Below are positions 33,206 through 41,962 of a stretch of DNA of 64,000 bases, piece after piece. The position numbers and the translations under genes were made by a program. Under the pieces are notes generated by a model. The model ran no database searches, was not told the origin of the DNA, and was given only the letters and a program-made list of their open reading frames with translations. The DNA comes from Myxococcus terminator_A (GTDB taxonomy: Bacteria; Myxococcota; Myxococcia; Myxococcales; Myxococcaceae): contig JBLZWL010000016.1 of NCBI GenBank assembly GCA_049194865.1, positions 1-64,000 on the forward strand, given 5' to 3'. Numbering within the stretch: position 1 is the first letter of the stretch; each line of letters begins with the position of its first letter.

Positions 33206-33802
33206 ATGAGAACCCTCCATGTATTGACCGTCGCCACGGCGCTCCTCGTCACCCCGGCACTCGCCGGGGACACGGCGACGAAGCCCTCCACTCCCGCGAA
33301 GTCCCAGCCCCCGAGCGAGAAGAAGCCCATGTCCCTGCATGACCTGTCCGCGAACCGTCTCGATGGCAAGGCCGAGAAGCTCTCCGACTTCCAGGGCAAG
33401 GTCCTGGTGGTCGTGAACACCGCGTCGGAGTGTGGTTACACGCCGCAGTACGCGGGCCTGGAGAAGCTGTTCCAGGACTACAAGGACAAGGGCGTCGTCG
33501 TGCTGGGCTTCCCGTCCAACGACTTCGGTGGGCAGGAGCCGGGCAGCTCGGAGGAGATCAAGAAGTTCTGCGAGCTGCGCTTCAAGGTCACCTTCCCCAT
33601 GTTCGAGAAGGTGAAGACGAAGGGCGACGGCCAGTCCCCCGTGTACACCTTCCTCGCGAAGAACCACGACGCGCCCAAGTGGAACTTCCACAAGTACGTC
33701 GTGGGCAAGGACGGCCAGGTGAAGGCGGGCTTCCCCAGCAAGGTGACGCCGGAGAGCGACGAGCTGCGCAAGGCCGTCGACGCCGCGCTCGCCCAGCCGT
33801 AG
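33206..33802 (+). CDS. Exported glutathione peroxidase family protein
   Basis: A 198-aa thioredoxin-fold peroxidase. The first 20 residues are a signal peptide (RTLHVLTVATALLVTPALAG), followed by a Pro/Ser/Lys-rich linker of about 25 residues, so the enzyme is probably periplasmic. Family motifs: VVNTASECGYTPQYAGLEKL with the peroxidatic Cys (Cys rather than selenocysteine), GFPSNDFGGQEPG with the catalytic Gln, and KWNFHKYVV with the catalytic Trp. Such Cys enzymes usually use thioredoxin rather than glutathione. The frame is open upstream, but ATG 33206 is the only start giving a clean signal peptide. Follows uvrA by 71 bp. Confidence 0.85.
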   Translation: MRTLHVLTVATALLVTPALAGDTATKPSTPAKSQPPSEKKPMSLHDLSANRLDGKAEKLSDFQGKVLVVVNTASECGYTPQYAGLEKLFQDYKDKGVVVLGFPSNDFGGQEPGSSEEIKKFCELRFKVTFPMFEKVKTKGDGQSPVYTFLAKNHDAPKWNFHKYVVGKDGQVKAGFPSKVTPESDELRKAVDAALAQP

Positions 33803-33820
33803 CCATCGCCTGACCTCTCG

Positions 33821-33851
33821 CCGGCCCGGAGCAAGCATCCGCCCGGGCCGG
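33821..33851 (+). terminator. Hairpin terminator after the peroxidase gene
   Basis: A perfect 9-bp stem CCGGCCCGG / CCGGGCCGG with a 13-nt loop, followed by TGTCGTGTCGTCTGT, which is only moderately T-rich. It lies 18 bp after the stop codon. Confidence 0.5.
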
Positions 33852-33934
33852 TGTCGTGTCGTCTGTCGGGGGTGGCATGCGGGCCGCGAGGGGCCCACCG
33901 TGGTGGTGGACGGAGCCCTTGAGGAGGGAGCCGC

Positions 33935-34945
33935 ATGGCCATCGCGTCGACACCTGGATTGGGCTCGCGGGAAGAGGCGTGGCCCGCGCTTCCGTTGGCG
34001 GAGTGGAAGGACACCTATGCCACGTTGCACCGGTACACCCAGGTGCTCGGCAAGGTGCGGCTGGCGCTGACGCCCCCGGAGAACCACTGGTGGAACGTGT
34101 CGTTCCGCGTGACGGCCAGGGGCCTGACGACGACGCTCATCCCCTACGGCAATGGCGGCTTCGAGGTGGACTTCGACTTCCTCGCCAGCGAGCTGCGCTT
34201 CCTGACGAGTCGCGGCGACGTGCGCGTCATGGAGCTGACGGCTCGCCCGGTGGCGGAGTTCTACCGGGATGTCATGGCCACGCTGCGCTCGCTGGGCATC
34301 GAGGTGAGCATCTGGGAGCAGCCGGTGGAGATACCGGACGACACCACGCCGTTCAGCCAGGACCGGCACCACCACACCTATGTGGCCGAGCATGCGCGGC
34401 GCTGGTTTCGGGCCCTGCTCCAGGCGGACCTCGTCCTGAAGGAGTTCCGCGCGCGCTTCACGGGCAAGTGCAGCCCGGTGCAGTTCTTCTGGGGGAGCTT
34501 CGACCTGGCGGTGACGCGCTTCGCGGGTCGGCCCGCGCCGATGCGCGAAGGCGCGGACGCGGTGACGGCCGAGGCGTACTGCGAGGAGGTCTGCAGCGCG
34601 GGCTTCTGGCCCGGCACCGAGGCGCTGGGAGGCGCGGCCTTCTATTGCTACGCCGCGCCGGAGCCCACGGGCTTCTCCGCCTCGCGCGTGGAGCCGGCGG
34701 AGGGGGGATACGACGCGGGGCTCAAGGAGTTCCTGTTGCCCTACGAGTCGGTGCGCCGCGCGAGGGACCCCCAGGGGTATCTGCTCGAGTTCCTCCAGAC
34801 GTCCTATGACGCGTGCGCCGACCACGGCAAATGGGACCGGGCTCGTCTGGAGCGACCGCTCATCATTCCTGAGAGCCTGAAGGCGGCGCGGGGTGTCGGT
34901 GGCGGCACGGCGGCGGAGCAGCCCTCCGCCGATACGCGCTCGTGA
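33935..34945 (+). CDS. DUF5996 family protein
   Basis: A 336-aa soluble protein with the DUF5996 pattern: WPALPLAEWKDTYATLHRYTQVLGKVRLALT at the start, PENHWWNVSFRVTARGLTTTLIPYG, FEVDFDFLASEL, HHHTYVAEHARRW, FRARFTGKCSPVQFFWGSFDLAVTRFAGR and GFWPGTEALGGAAFYCYAAPEP. The family is widespread and has no proven function. The last 25 residues are low-complexity. ATG 33935 has GGAGGGAGCC upstream. Confidence 0.85.
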   Translation: MAIASTPGLGSREEAWPALPLAEWKDTYATLHRYTQVLGKVRLALTPPENHWWNVSFRVTARGLTTTLIPYGNGGFEVDFDFLASELRFLTSRGDVRVMELTARPVAEFYRDVMATLRSLGIEVSIWEQPVEIPDDTTPFSQDRHHHTYVAEHARRWFRALLQADLVLKEFRARFTGKCSPVQFFWGSFDLAVTRFAGRPAPMREGADAVTAEAYCEEVCSAGFWPGTEALGGAAFYCYAAPEPTGFSASRVEPAEGGYDAGLKEFLLPYESVRRARDPQGYLLEFLQTSYDACADHGKWDRARLERPLIIPESLKAARGVGGGTAAEQPSADTRS

Positions 34946-34954
34946 GCACCTGAC

Positions 34955-36040
34955 TCAGTAGGGCGGCAGCAGGCGGCGGAAGCCGTGCGCCAGCACGATG
35001 GCCAGGACGCCCAGGTTGCGCGGGAGCAGCGCGGGCCAGAAGAGGGCGAGCGGGCCTGTTCGCTCGACAGGGGGCTCGCCGGTGGGGAACTGCTGCGCCA
35101 GGCGCTCCGCGAGCGCGCGCATCCACCGCGTGGAGCGAGGCCACTCGGCGACTCCGTCCAACCACGCCGGAGGAATGGCGCCCGCGCCGACGGTGGCTCC
35201 GAGCATTCCTCCCGCGATGGCGCCCACCGTGTCCGTGTCTCCGCCGAGCAGGATGACCTCCTCCACCGCGCGAGGCAGGTCGTCCGGATGGCGCAGCCAC
35301 GCATAGAGCGCCACGGGCACCGTGTGCATGACGTAGCCCGTGACTCCACGCTCCAACCCGAGTGACCAGGCGAGCTCCGCGAGGGACGCACCTCGCGCCA
35401 GGTGCGCGCTCAGCGTGTCGAGCACCGCCTGAAACTCGGTCGTGGTGGTGGCCTCGCGCAGCATGCGCAGTGTGGCCTCCGAGTCCTTCACGCCTTCGGG
35501 CCCGTGCAGCGCTCCGTACGCGGCGGCCCGCGCGACGAGCCGCGCTCCATCCTCGGCCCGAGGGTCTCGATGTGTCAGTCGCGTGGAGGCCCGCACGAAG
35601 GCATCGAGTCGCTCGGGCCGCGTGGCGAGGCATGCACCCAGGAGCGGGGCGCGCATCGCCGGGCCGTTGCCCGCGGAGACGACGCCACTGTGCTCGGGCG
35701 GGAAGCCGCACCACAGCTTCGCGATGGCGCGCACCGTCGCCCAGCCGATGCCCGCCGGCAGCGCGAGGAACCACCCCCGCAGTCGCCACCCCAGGTCGCG
35801 AGCGAAGCGCGCCGGGTCCTCGGGCTGCGCGAGGAGCGCCTGGCCCGTCATGCACGCGTGCTCCGTGTCATCACTCGCGAAGCCCCGGCCCAGCACGAGC
35901 CTGTGTCGCAGCGGTGCGCCGCCGAACATGCGGTGTGCGCGCTTCGGGCTGAGCCCCTCCCGAGGGAGCCCCAGCGCATCTCCCACGAGGGTTCCCAGCA
36001 ACGCACCGGTGATGAGGTCCTGACGTGAGCGCGAGTCCAT
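34955..36040 (-). CDS. ADP-ribosylglycohydrolase family protein
   Basis: A 361-aa (368 if GTG 36061 is used) helical enzyme predicted to remove ADP-ribose from a modified target. The dinuclear metal motifs are present: GALLGTLVGDALGLPRE near the start, FASDDTEHACMTGQ (DDTE), and GGDTDTVGAIAGGMLGATVGA near the C-terminus. One hydrophobic stretch near the end (GPLALFWPALLPRNLGVLAIVLA) could anchor it to the membrane, which is unusual for the family. The target is unknown; DraG-type members control nitrogenase, others act on protein, DNA or RNA. Convergent with the DUF5996 gene. Confidence 0.83.
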   Translation of the reverse strand: MDSRSRQDLITGALLGTLVGDALGLPREGLSPKRAHRMFGGAPLRHRLVLGRGFASDDTEHACMTGQALLAQPEDPARFARDLGWRLRGWFLALPAGIGWATVRAIAKLWCGFPPEHSGVVSAGNGPAMRAPLLGACLATRPERLDAFVRASTRLTHRDPRAEDGARLVARAAAYGALHGPEGVKDSEATLRMLREATTTTEFQAVLDTLSAHLARGASLAELAWSLGLERGVTGYVMHTVPVALYAWLRHPDDLPRAVEEVILLGGDTDTVGAIAGGMLGATVGAGAIPPAWLDGVAEWPRSTRWMRALAERLAQQFPTGEPPVERTGPLALFWPALLPRNLGVLAIVLAHGFRRLLPPY

Positions 36041-36289
36041 GGCTGGGACGGATGCAATCACAGAGCCCGCCCTGTACCGAGGGTGATTCCAGCCTCGGTG
36101 CGGAGTTCGTGTGTCAGATTGGCACGGCCCGTCGGAAGGCGGGTGTCAGGATGTCGGACCCGTGAGCGGGAGGCGCAGCCCCACGGCACTCTCGGCCGAG
36201 GCGCTGTCGCCACGCTGGCCGGGCTCGTCGAGAGGCGTCGTCAGGCTGTCGACGAGCCCTGCGTTGGCCTCGCTACCGCAGCGCTCCGC

Positions 36290-37432
36290 TCAGCCCAGGC
36301 GGCGACGCCACGCACGCGTGAGCAGGAAGGCGACCGCGATGGCGCCCACCACGCCGAGCAACATCAGCCCGAGCAGCCACAGGAAGACGCGGTCCACCAG
36401 CATGGCCGCGCGCTGGAAGGTGTGGTCCACCAGTCCGTAGCCGATGCGCTCGCCCTGCTGGAGCGTCTCCACGCGCTCGGTATGGAGCGCCGAGAGGATG
36501 GCTTGCCGCTCTCCGCGCACGTCCACCATGAGCGCCTGTCGTTCCGCTTCGATGAAGCGCTGGAGCGCCTCCCTGCCCGCGTCGAGCGCGCTCAGCACGG
36601 CGGTCCGCTCCCGGGCCACCAGCGCGGGAGTTCCCGCCGCCAGCCCTCCCAGCTGGTCCAGCGTGTCCACCACGCGCTCCAAATCCCTCATCGCCTCCCG
36701 CGCGGGGAGCATCCTTAGGGCCTCCTGCGCCATCGACTCCACCTGCCACCGCGCCTGTCGGGGCAGGGAAGCGGCGTAGAGGTCCACGCGCGCGGTGAGG
36801 TCCCTCACGTCCTCCACCAGCACTCCCGCGGTCCCCAGCGCGCCGAGCCCGGACTGCGACGTCACATCCGCGAGCAGCCCCACGGTGGACACCCGCGCGA
36901 CGAGCGAGCCCACGAGCGGGTTCTTCGCGGCCCACTCATGCACGAGCCGATGCGCGGGAGACGTATCCTCTCGGCCGGACACGTCCTTCCACAGCGCCTC
37001 CACCTCGGCCTCCTGTTCGCGCAACATGCGCTCTGCCTTGGCCGTCACTTCCGGCGTCGCACCGGCGCTCACGGCCCACTCCGGCAGGGCGAGCTCGAGC
37101 TGCGCGAGCAGGGCCCACGCATCCACCAGCGCCGCCACGGGGTCCGGCTGGAGCAGCGCGGCCTGCATGGCCGGCACCGAGTTGATCTTGAACGTGGTCA
37201 TCGCCTGGCGCACGGACTCGGAGCCCGAGCGCGCCGCGATTTCATCCGCGGAGACCTCCAGCAGCCCGGAGAAGCGCCGCGCCATGTCCCGCACCCGGGT
37301 GCGCAGGGCCGCCACCGACAAGTCGGAGCGACCCACGCGCCGCACCAGCTCCGAGCGCGGCGCCGCGACGGAGCAACCATCAAGGCAGGCGAGCAGCAAG
37401 AAGCAGCCAGCGATTCGGCGGAGGCGAGACAT
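36290..37432 (-). CDS. Lipoprotein with coiled-coil-like middle and C-terminal membrane helix, function unknown
   Basis: A 380-aa protein. MSRLRRIAGCFLLLACLDGC is a lipoprotein signal with lipobox LDGC. The mature part is helical, with a long charged stretch (AERMLREQEAEVEALWKDV, and later RTAVLSALDAGREALQRFIEAERQALMVDVRGERQAIL) that suggests a coiled coil. Near the C-terminus is a strong membrane helix (LWLLGLMLLGVVGAIAVAFLLT) followed by Arg residues. It may therefore bridge membranes or be held at both ends. No family recognised. The upstream in-frame extension is rejected because ATG 37432 starts the signal peptide. Confidence 0.65.
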   Translation of the reverse strand: MSRLRRIAGCFLLLACLDGCSVAAPRSELVRRVGRSDLSVAALRTRVRDMARRFSGLLEVSADEIAARSGSESVRQAMTTFKINSVPAMQAALLQPDPVAALVDAWALLAQLELALPEWAVSAGATPEVTAKAERMLREQEAEVEALWKDVSGREDTSPAHRLVHEWAAKNPLVGSLVARVSTVGLLADVTSQSGLGALGTAGVLVEDVRDLTARVDLYAASLPRQARWQVESMAQEALRMLPAREAMRDLERVVDTLDQLGGLAAGTPALVARERTAVLSALDAGREALQRFIEAERQALMVDVRGERQAILSALHTERVETLQQGERIGYGLVDHTFQRAAMLVDRVFLWLLGLMLLGVVGAIAVAFLLTRAWRRRLG

Positions 37433-37549
37433 GGAGCCCGCGCAAGCTGCACACGCCCGCTCGCTCCGCCGACCCTGCTCGGAGGACAAGCCCGTGTCCG
37501 ACGCTTGACGCTCCCATGCGTCGGTGGCGCCGGACACGGACTCCGCACG

Positions 37550-38140
37550 TCACTTCTTGCCCGGCTTCGGCGGGAAGCGCTCCAGCATCTCCGTCACGGC
37601 CTTGTTGATGTTCGACTGCTGCTTCTCCGCCTTGGCGTTGTCGTCGATCTCCGACTGCGCCTGCCCGCGCCAGACGAGCTTCTTTGACCTGGCGTCGACG
37701 ATGTCGAGCAGGAGGGTGCCCTGCTCGTACTCCCGCACGTACGTCTCGGGCGCGGACATGACGACGGGCCCACCGCCGTAGAACGGGTCCCACATCGGGT
37801 CGTACGGATAGCCGTAGTAGGAGTTGACGGTGTCCGCCTCAATCTTGTTGTCGATGGCCCCATGCCAGCCGATGAGGAAGTCGGGGTTCGCCCCCGCATC
37901 CACCTTCTGGTAGCCGTGCGACTGCAGGTAGTCGTCCGCCGCGCGCTGCACCTCACCGCCGACGATGGGGTTGTAGATGCGCTTGTCGGTCCCCTCCGGC
38001 TGCGGGAGCCACGCATAGGTCTTGTAGCCGTCGAGCTGCTGGACGGCGCTGGGGTCGTAGTTGCTGCTCACGTCGATGCTCGCGCAGGCCGTGAGGGCCA
38101 GGCCCAGCAGCAGCGGAGCGAGTCGGGGCAGTAGACGCAT
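37550..38140 (-). CDS. DUF4136 family lipoprotein
   Basis: A 196-aa lipoprotein: MRLLPRLAPLLLGLALTAC with lipobox LTAC. The mature part fits DUF4136: SSNYDPSAVQQLDGYKTYAWLPQ, AADDYLQSHGYQKVDAGANPDFLIGWH, GTLLLDIVDARSKKLVWRGQAQSEI and the end NKAVTEMLERFPPKP. GGAGG lies 6 nt before the ATG. The family is envelope-located with no proven function. Confidence 0.85.
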   Translation of the reverse strand: MRLLPRLAPLLLGLALTACASIDVSSNYDPSAVQQLDGYKTYAWLPQPEGTDKRIYNPIVGGEVQRAADDYLQSHGYQKVDAGANPDFLIGWHGAIDNKIEADTVNSYYGYPYDPMWDPFYGGGPVVMSAPETYVREYEQGTLLLDIVDARSKKLVWRGQAQSEIDDNAKAEKQQSNINKAVTEMLERFPPKPGKK

Positions 38141-38268
38141 GGAAGCCTCCTCGGTGGCGGCGCGATACGCGCCGTCGGCTCCCTGACGGTAGGCATGGGG
38201 CCCATGTCGCCCCTGGAGACGGATGCCTGTCCGTCCCCGACTCCAGTCTCATTCCCCGGGGTGGGGCG

Positions 38269-38790
38269 TCAGTCGTCGCCCCTCGCGTCCCCGGGCGAAT
38301 CGTTCTTCCAGAAGCTCTTGGACTTGAGGCCACCGCGCGCGAGGGCGAGCGCCAGCTTCGCCCGCTTCTCTGGAGGGAGCTCCTTGGCCAGCGCCTGATA
38401 CATCTCCCGGTCCAGCGCGGCGATGCGCTCGCGCGCCTCGAACGCACGCTGCGCGGCGGTGTCCACTTGCGTCAGCGCCGCGCTGTCGCCCTTCGCCGCC
38501 TGATGCAGCGTGCGAGCCGCGTCGCGCACCTGCTCCCGCAAGGGCCGCCGCTTCTCGTCGAAGCCGCGCAGCGTCTCCTCCATCTTCAGCGCCTGCGCGT
38601 TGTCCAGCTCCAGCGCGTCCGACAGCGTCAGCACCTGCCGCAGCCGCAGCCGCTTCTCCAGGCGCTCCATCCGCTCGGCGTCGCGAGGCCGCGACTCCCC
38701 GCGCTCCTTGTCGCCGGGCCGGGCCATCGCCAGGAAGGGCACGAGCACCACCGTCAACGCCACCCAGGACTTGCGAGTCATCGTCTTCAC
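38269..38790 (-). CDS. Spy/CpxP-like periplasmic protein of an ECF operon
   Basis: A 173-aa exported protein. MTRKSWVALTVVLVPFLAMA is a signal peptide; the mature part is highly charged and helical (RMERLEKRLRLRQVLTLSDALELDNAQALKMEETLRGFDEKRRPLREQVRDA), like the LTxxQ/Spy-CpxP and CnrX-type sensors. GTG 38790 is preferred because GGGAGAG precedes it and it overlaps the anti-sigma stop as GTGA; ATG 38781 is the alternative. Third gene of the coupled sigma/anti-sigma operon, so it may sense envelope stress or metal and feed back on the anti-sigma factor. Confidence 0.72.
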   Translation of the reverse strand: MKTMTRKSWVALTVVLVPFLAMARPGDKERGESRPRDAERMERLEKRLRLRQVLTLSDALELDNAQALKMEETLRGFDEKRRPLREQVRDAARTLHQAAKGDSAALTQVDTAAQRAFEARERIAALDREMYQALAKELPPEKRAKLALALARGGLKSKSFWKNDSPGDARGDD

Positions 38791-39317
38791 AGCATCTCTC
38801 CCAGCGGATCTTCCTCGTCCCAGCCCGCGACGTCGTCGAGGGCCTCCTCGTCTTCCAGCTCGGTGCCTGACTCCAGCGGCTCCAGCCCCGCCCAGGCCTC
38901 GAAGTCCGCCAGCGTCCGCGCCTCCACCGCGCGCTCCTCCAACACCGGCGCGGCCTGGGGCTCCGGCGAGGTGCTCCCGGTCCAGGGCCGCGGGATGCCT
39001 GGCACCAGGACCATCACCGCCACCGCCGCCGCCGCGGCCATCAGCGAGCCCACGGTGCGGCGTCGCAGGGACTGGCTCGTGTGCTCGCGCTTCCACGCGT
39101 CCAGCGCGCGCTGGGGCAGCGCCTCCTGAGCGAGCTTCTCCGCCGTCGTCGGCGCGGGCAACGTCACCAGCGAGAGGATCTCCACCGACGCGGCGAAGGC
39201 CTCGCGGCACCCCGCGCACGACTCCAGATGGTGGAGCAGGGGGACCGTCTCCGACGCCTCCAGCGCCCCCGCGGCGTGGAGATCCAGCCGCGCTTCCTGT
39301 TCAGGGCATGCAGCCAT
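38787..39317 (-). CDS. Anti-sigma factor with zinc-finger HC2 motif
   Basis: A 176-aa predicted inner-membrane protein. The N-terminal anti-sigma zinc motif is LLHHLESCAGCREAF (H-x3-C-x2-C). A membrane helix follows (VGSLMAAAAAVAVMVLVPGI), then an acidic C-terminal tail (GTELEDEEALDDVAGWDEEDPL). It should hold the ECF sigma factor inactive until a signal is received. Its ATG overlaps the sigma factor stop by one base (TGATG), so the two are translated together. Confidence 0.85.
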   Translation of the reverse strand: MAACPEQEARLDLHAAGALEASETVPLLHHLESCAGCREAFAASVEILSLVTLPAPTTAEKLAQEALPQRALDAWKREHTSQSLRRRTVGSLMAAAAAVAVMVLVPGIPRPWTGSTSPEPQAAPVLEERAVEARTLADFEAWAGLEPLESGTELEDEEALDDVAGWDEEDPLGEML

Positions 39318-39952
39318 CAGCTCATCTCCTCGGGCTCGCCCACCCGCGCCTTCAGGCGCTTCACCGCATGGTGGAACTGCACCTTCGCATTGTTCTCGGT
39401 GATGCCGAGCGTCTCCGCGATGTCCTTGAACGCCAACCCGGCGTCCACGCGCAGCGTCAGCACCTCGCGCTGGCGCCGGGGCAACGTCAGCACCGCGTCG
39501 CGCACCCGCCGCCCGCGCTCCGCCCGCTCCAGGCCTTCCTGCGCGGACTCGCCAGGGGCCTCCGCCACCTCGTCATTCGCCGCTTCCACCAGCACCGGCC
39601 GCCACCGCTGGCCGTGCCGCGCGTGGTTCTTCGCCAGGTTGAGGGCGATGCGCACCAGCCACGCCCGGAAGGGCGCCGGGCCCGAAGGCGTGAAGCGCGC
39701 GAACACCCGGCGCGAGGCCTCCAGCGCGCGCAGGAAGGCGCCTTGCGCCAGGTCCGCCGCGTCCTCGGGCCGCGTCGTGTAGCGGCGCACCAGCGAGAAG
39801 ACGAGCGCCCGGTGCCTCGTCACCAGCACCTCGAAGGCGGCCTCCTCCCCATCCAGGAAGGCATGGCAGAGCACCTCGTCCGGCGCCCGCTCCAGGGCCA
39901 GCCGACGAGACGGCATCGCCACCACCCGGCCGCCTGTCTCCCTGATGCTCAC
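39317..39952 (-). CDS. ECF-type RNA polymerase sigma factor
   Basis: A 211-aa sigma-70 family factor with only regions 2 and 4. Region 2: FEVLVTRHRALVFSLVRRYTTRPEDAADLAQGAFLRALEASRRVF and FRAWLVRIALNLAKNHAR. Region 4: LTLPRRQREVLTLRVDAGLAFKDIAETLGITENNAKVQFHHAVKRL. The linker between them is Glu-rich. GTG 39952 has GAAGG 5 nt upstream. First gene of the coupled operon with anti-sigma and Spy-like genes, so it probably controls an envelope response and its own transcription. Confidence 0.9.
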   Translation of the reverse strand: MSIRETGGRVVAMPSRRLALERAPDEVLCHAFLDGEEAAFEVLVTRHRALVFSLVRRYTTRPEDAADLAQGAFLRALEASRRVFARFTPSGPAPFRAWLVRIALNLAKNHARHGQRWRPVLVEAANDEVAEAPGESAQEGLERAERGRRVRDAVLTLPRRQREVLTLRVDAGLAFKDIAETLGITENNAKVQFHHAVKRLKARVGEPEEMS

Positions 39953-40017
39953 GACGCCTTCAACCCCCGAGCGGCCCCCAGGTTATTTTTCGCCGCGTTA
40001 CCGCCGTGGCATTAATT

Positions 40018-40035
40018 CAGGAATATCAGGAAATA
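40018..40035. promoter_or_regulatory. AT-rich divergent promoter region with two CAGGAA repeats
   Basis: The spacer between the ECF operon and the V4R-like gene has a marked GC dip (about 39983-40055). Two direct repeats CAGGAATAT (40018) and CAGGAAATA (40027) lie 9 bp apart. They contain GGAA, the core of many ECF -35 elements, but no confident -10 can be paired, so the function is only suggested. Confidence 0.3.
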
Positions 40036-40132
40036 ACAGCAAATTGGGCGACACTTCGGTGAGCCATCGGGTTGCCCTGCTCGCTTGGCGGCTGTCACAA
40101 TGTCCGCTGTTGGTGCAACCCACGGACTTCTC

Positions 40133-40711
40133 ATGGTTCTGGAAGGCTCGGGCTCTCGCATCAAGGGGGGCGTGCTCATATCCCGGCTGAACATGCTGCG
40201 CCGACATGGCGGGCAGGTTCGCGTCGACGAAGTCCTTGGGCGGCTGCCCCCGTTGGACCAGGCGTTGCTGCGCAAATCGATAGTGCCGGTGGCCTGGTAT
40301 CCGCTGGAGCTGAACCTGCGGCTGGACACGGCCATCGCGGAGGTGCTGTCGCCGGAGGACGAGGGCCGGGCCTTCATCGACATGGGGCGCGCGTCCGCGG
40401 ACGAGTCGCTGCACGGCCCCCAGCATACCTTCGTGAGGGTGGGGGACCCGCACTTCCTGCTGAGCCAGGCGGCGCGCATCTACCGGTTCTATTACGCGGT
40501 GGGCTCGCGCACGTACGACTCGACGGGGCCCCGGTCCGCGGTGCTGCGCACCTTCAGCGCGGAGAACGTCACGGAGGCGGACTGCCTCACCATCATCGGC
40601 TGGCACGAGCGCGCCATCGAGCTGTCGGGCGGCCTGTCGCCGCGAATCACGCACCCGATGTGCCGCGCCCGGGGCGCGTCCCATTGCGAGTACCACTGCT
40701 GCTGGGATTGA
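40133..40711 (+). CDS. V4R/TIGR02265-like small-molecule sensor domain protein
   Basis: A 192-aa soluble protein (start uncertain; ATG 40100 is also in frame). The segment YPLELNLRLDTAIAEVL, then the FYYAVGSRTYDSTGPRSAVLRTFSAENVTEADCLTIIGWHERAIELSGG block, then CRARGASHCEYHCCW, resembles V4R-type domains, whose last motif has C-x(n)-G-x-x-x-C and which bind small ligands or hydrocarbons in other bacteria. The Cys cluster at the C-terminus could bind metal. The assignment is by pattern only. Divergent from the ECF sigma gene. Confidence 0.55.
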   Translation: MVLEGSGSRIKGGVLISRLNMLRRHGGQVRVDEVLGRLPPLDQALLRKSIVPVAWYPLELNLRLDTAIAEVLSPEDEGRAFIDMGRASADESLHGPQHTFVRVGDPHFLLSQAARIYRFYYAVGSRTYDSTGPRSAVLRTFSAENVTEADCLTIIGWHERAIELSGGLSPRITHPMCRARGASHCEYHCCWD

Positions 40712-40726
40712 AGGCCCCGGCAGGCG

Positions 40727-41203
40727 TCAGGCGGCCGTGTCGTAGGCGAGGGGGAGCGGGGTGGACTCGAGGTAGCGAAGGACGTCGTCCAGGTGGCGGT
40801 ACACGCGCACCTCGTGGCGGATGATGTCCTCGATGTGGCCGTCGGGGCCGATGATGAAGGTGACGCGGCGGTCCACCCGGAGCACGGGCCAGAGCACGTC
40901 ATACGCCCGGCTGATGACCCGGTCCGGGTCTCCGAGCAGGGAGAAGTGGATGTCTTCCTTCTCCGCGAAGGCGCACTGGGTGCGCTGCGTGTCCACGGAG
41001 ACGCCCACCAGCTCCGCGCCCAGCGCCTGGAGGCGGTGGTGGTTGTCCCTGAACGCCCGGTTCTCGATGGTGCAGCCGAGCGTGAAGGCCTTGGGGAAGA
41101 AGAAGAGGACGACCCTGCGGCCCCGGAGCGCGGACAGGCTCAAGGGCGCGCCATGGCAGTCCGTGGCGGAGAAGTCCGGCGCGAGGTCTCCGATGGCGAG
41201 CAT
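40727..41203 (-). CDS. Peroxiredoxin, AhpC/TSA (BCP/PrxQ-like)
   Basis: A 158-aa cytoplasmic thiol peroxidase. APDFSATDCHGAPLSLSALRGRRVVLFFFPKAFTLGCTIENRAFRDN carries the peroxidatic Cys in the T-x-x-C-T context (here TLGCT). VSVDTQRTQCAFAEKEDIHFSLLGD follows as in the BCP class, and the extra Cys (TQC) could be the resolving residue. ATG 41203 has AGGGAGC 8 nt upstream, so the longer frame to 41374 is rejected. It reduces hydroperoxides using thioredoxin in known relatives. Confidence 0.85.
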   Translation of the reverse strand: MLAIGDLAPDFSATDCHGAPLSLSALRGRRVVLFFFPKAFTLGCTIENRAFRDNHHRLQALGAELVGVSVDTQRTQCAFAEKEDIHFSLLGDPDRVISRAYDVLWPVLRVDRRVTFIIGPDGHIEDIIRHEVRVYRHLDDVLRYLESTPLPLAYDTAA

Positions 41204-41407
41204 TCCGACAGCTCCCTTTCTGGTGGCCGCGACGGTCCACCGGTACCACGTTTTCCGAGCGAGTCCGGGAACCGTTTCCCCGCATGCCGCCACCCGTTCT
41301 CCCCTCGACGGAAGGACTGTGTCCTTCCCGAGCCACCCAAGGGGGCGCGTCCTGCATCGCATGGTTGGAGTCACTGGGGTGTTAAGTAATGTTGAGCGCT
41401 CTGCCCC

Positions 41408-41962
41408 TCACTCCTTCGGCGGGATGATGGGCGAGTCATCGTAGGTCCGGGTCGCCTGGTCTCCGAACCAGAACCCGCGGTACCTGACGCCGTCGCGGAA
41501 GCCGCTCGAGTCGAGGAACACGTCGACCTGCTTGCCCTCGGTGTCATGGGCTTCGACCTCGACGTAGTCGTTCTCCACCCCCATGCCGGCCTTGACCTTC
41601 TGCGCCTTCGCGCCGCTGACCTTCACCTCCAGCTTGCCGTCCACCTCGTTGACCGCGGGCCCGTTCGGGTCGAACACCAGGTGCAGCTGGCCGTTGAAGC
41701 CCTTGGGCACGGTGAAGTGCACGACCTTGGCGGTGCGTGCCTCCCACCAACTGGCGGTGAGGTCGTCGAACACCACCGCGAAGAGCCCCACCGCGCCGAC
41801 CACCAGCAACACGACGCCCACGCCGATGGCCACGGGGGTCGAGAACGAGAAGAGCTTCTTGAGGAGGAGGGTGAGGCCGACGCCGACGCCGCCGCCAATC
41901 AGCAGCAGCAGCAACATGCCCAGCAACACCGCGATCGCCATCCCACTGTCCGGACCGTTCAC
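41408..41962 (-). CDS. Membrane protein of unknown function, two N-terminal helices
   Basis: A 184-aa protein. Two hydrophobic segments (AIAVLLGMLLLLLIGGGVGVGLTLLL and PVAIGVGVVLLVVGAVGLFAVVF) make a hairpin. A beta-rich soluble domain follows (AKVVHFTVPKGFNGQLHLVFDPNGPAVNEVDGKLEVKVSG, then EGKQVDVFLDSSGFRDGVRYRGFWFGD) that may lie outside the membrane. No family recognised. Nothing in the neighbours suggests a role. Confidence 0.62.
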   Translation of the reverse strand: MNGPDSGMAIAVLLGMLLLLLIGGGVGVGLTLLLKKLFSFSTPVAIGVGVVLLVVGAVGLFAVVFDDLTASWWEARTAKVVHFTVPKGFNGQLHLVFDPNGPAVNEVDGKLEVKVSGAKAQKVKAGMGVENDYVEVEAHDTEGKQVDVFLDSSGFRDGVRYRGFWFGDQATRTYDDSPIIPPKE

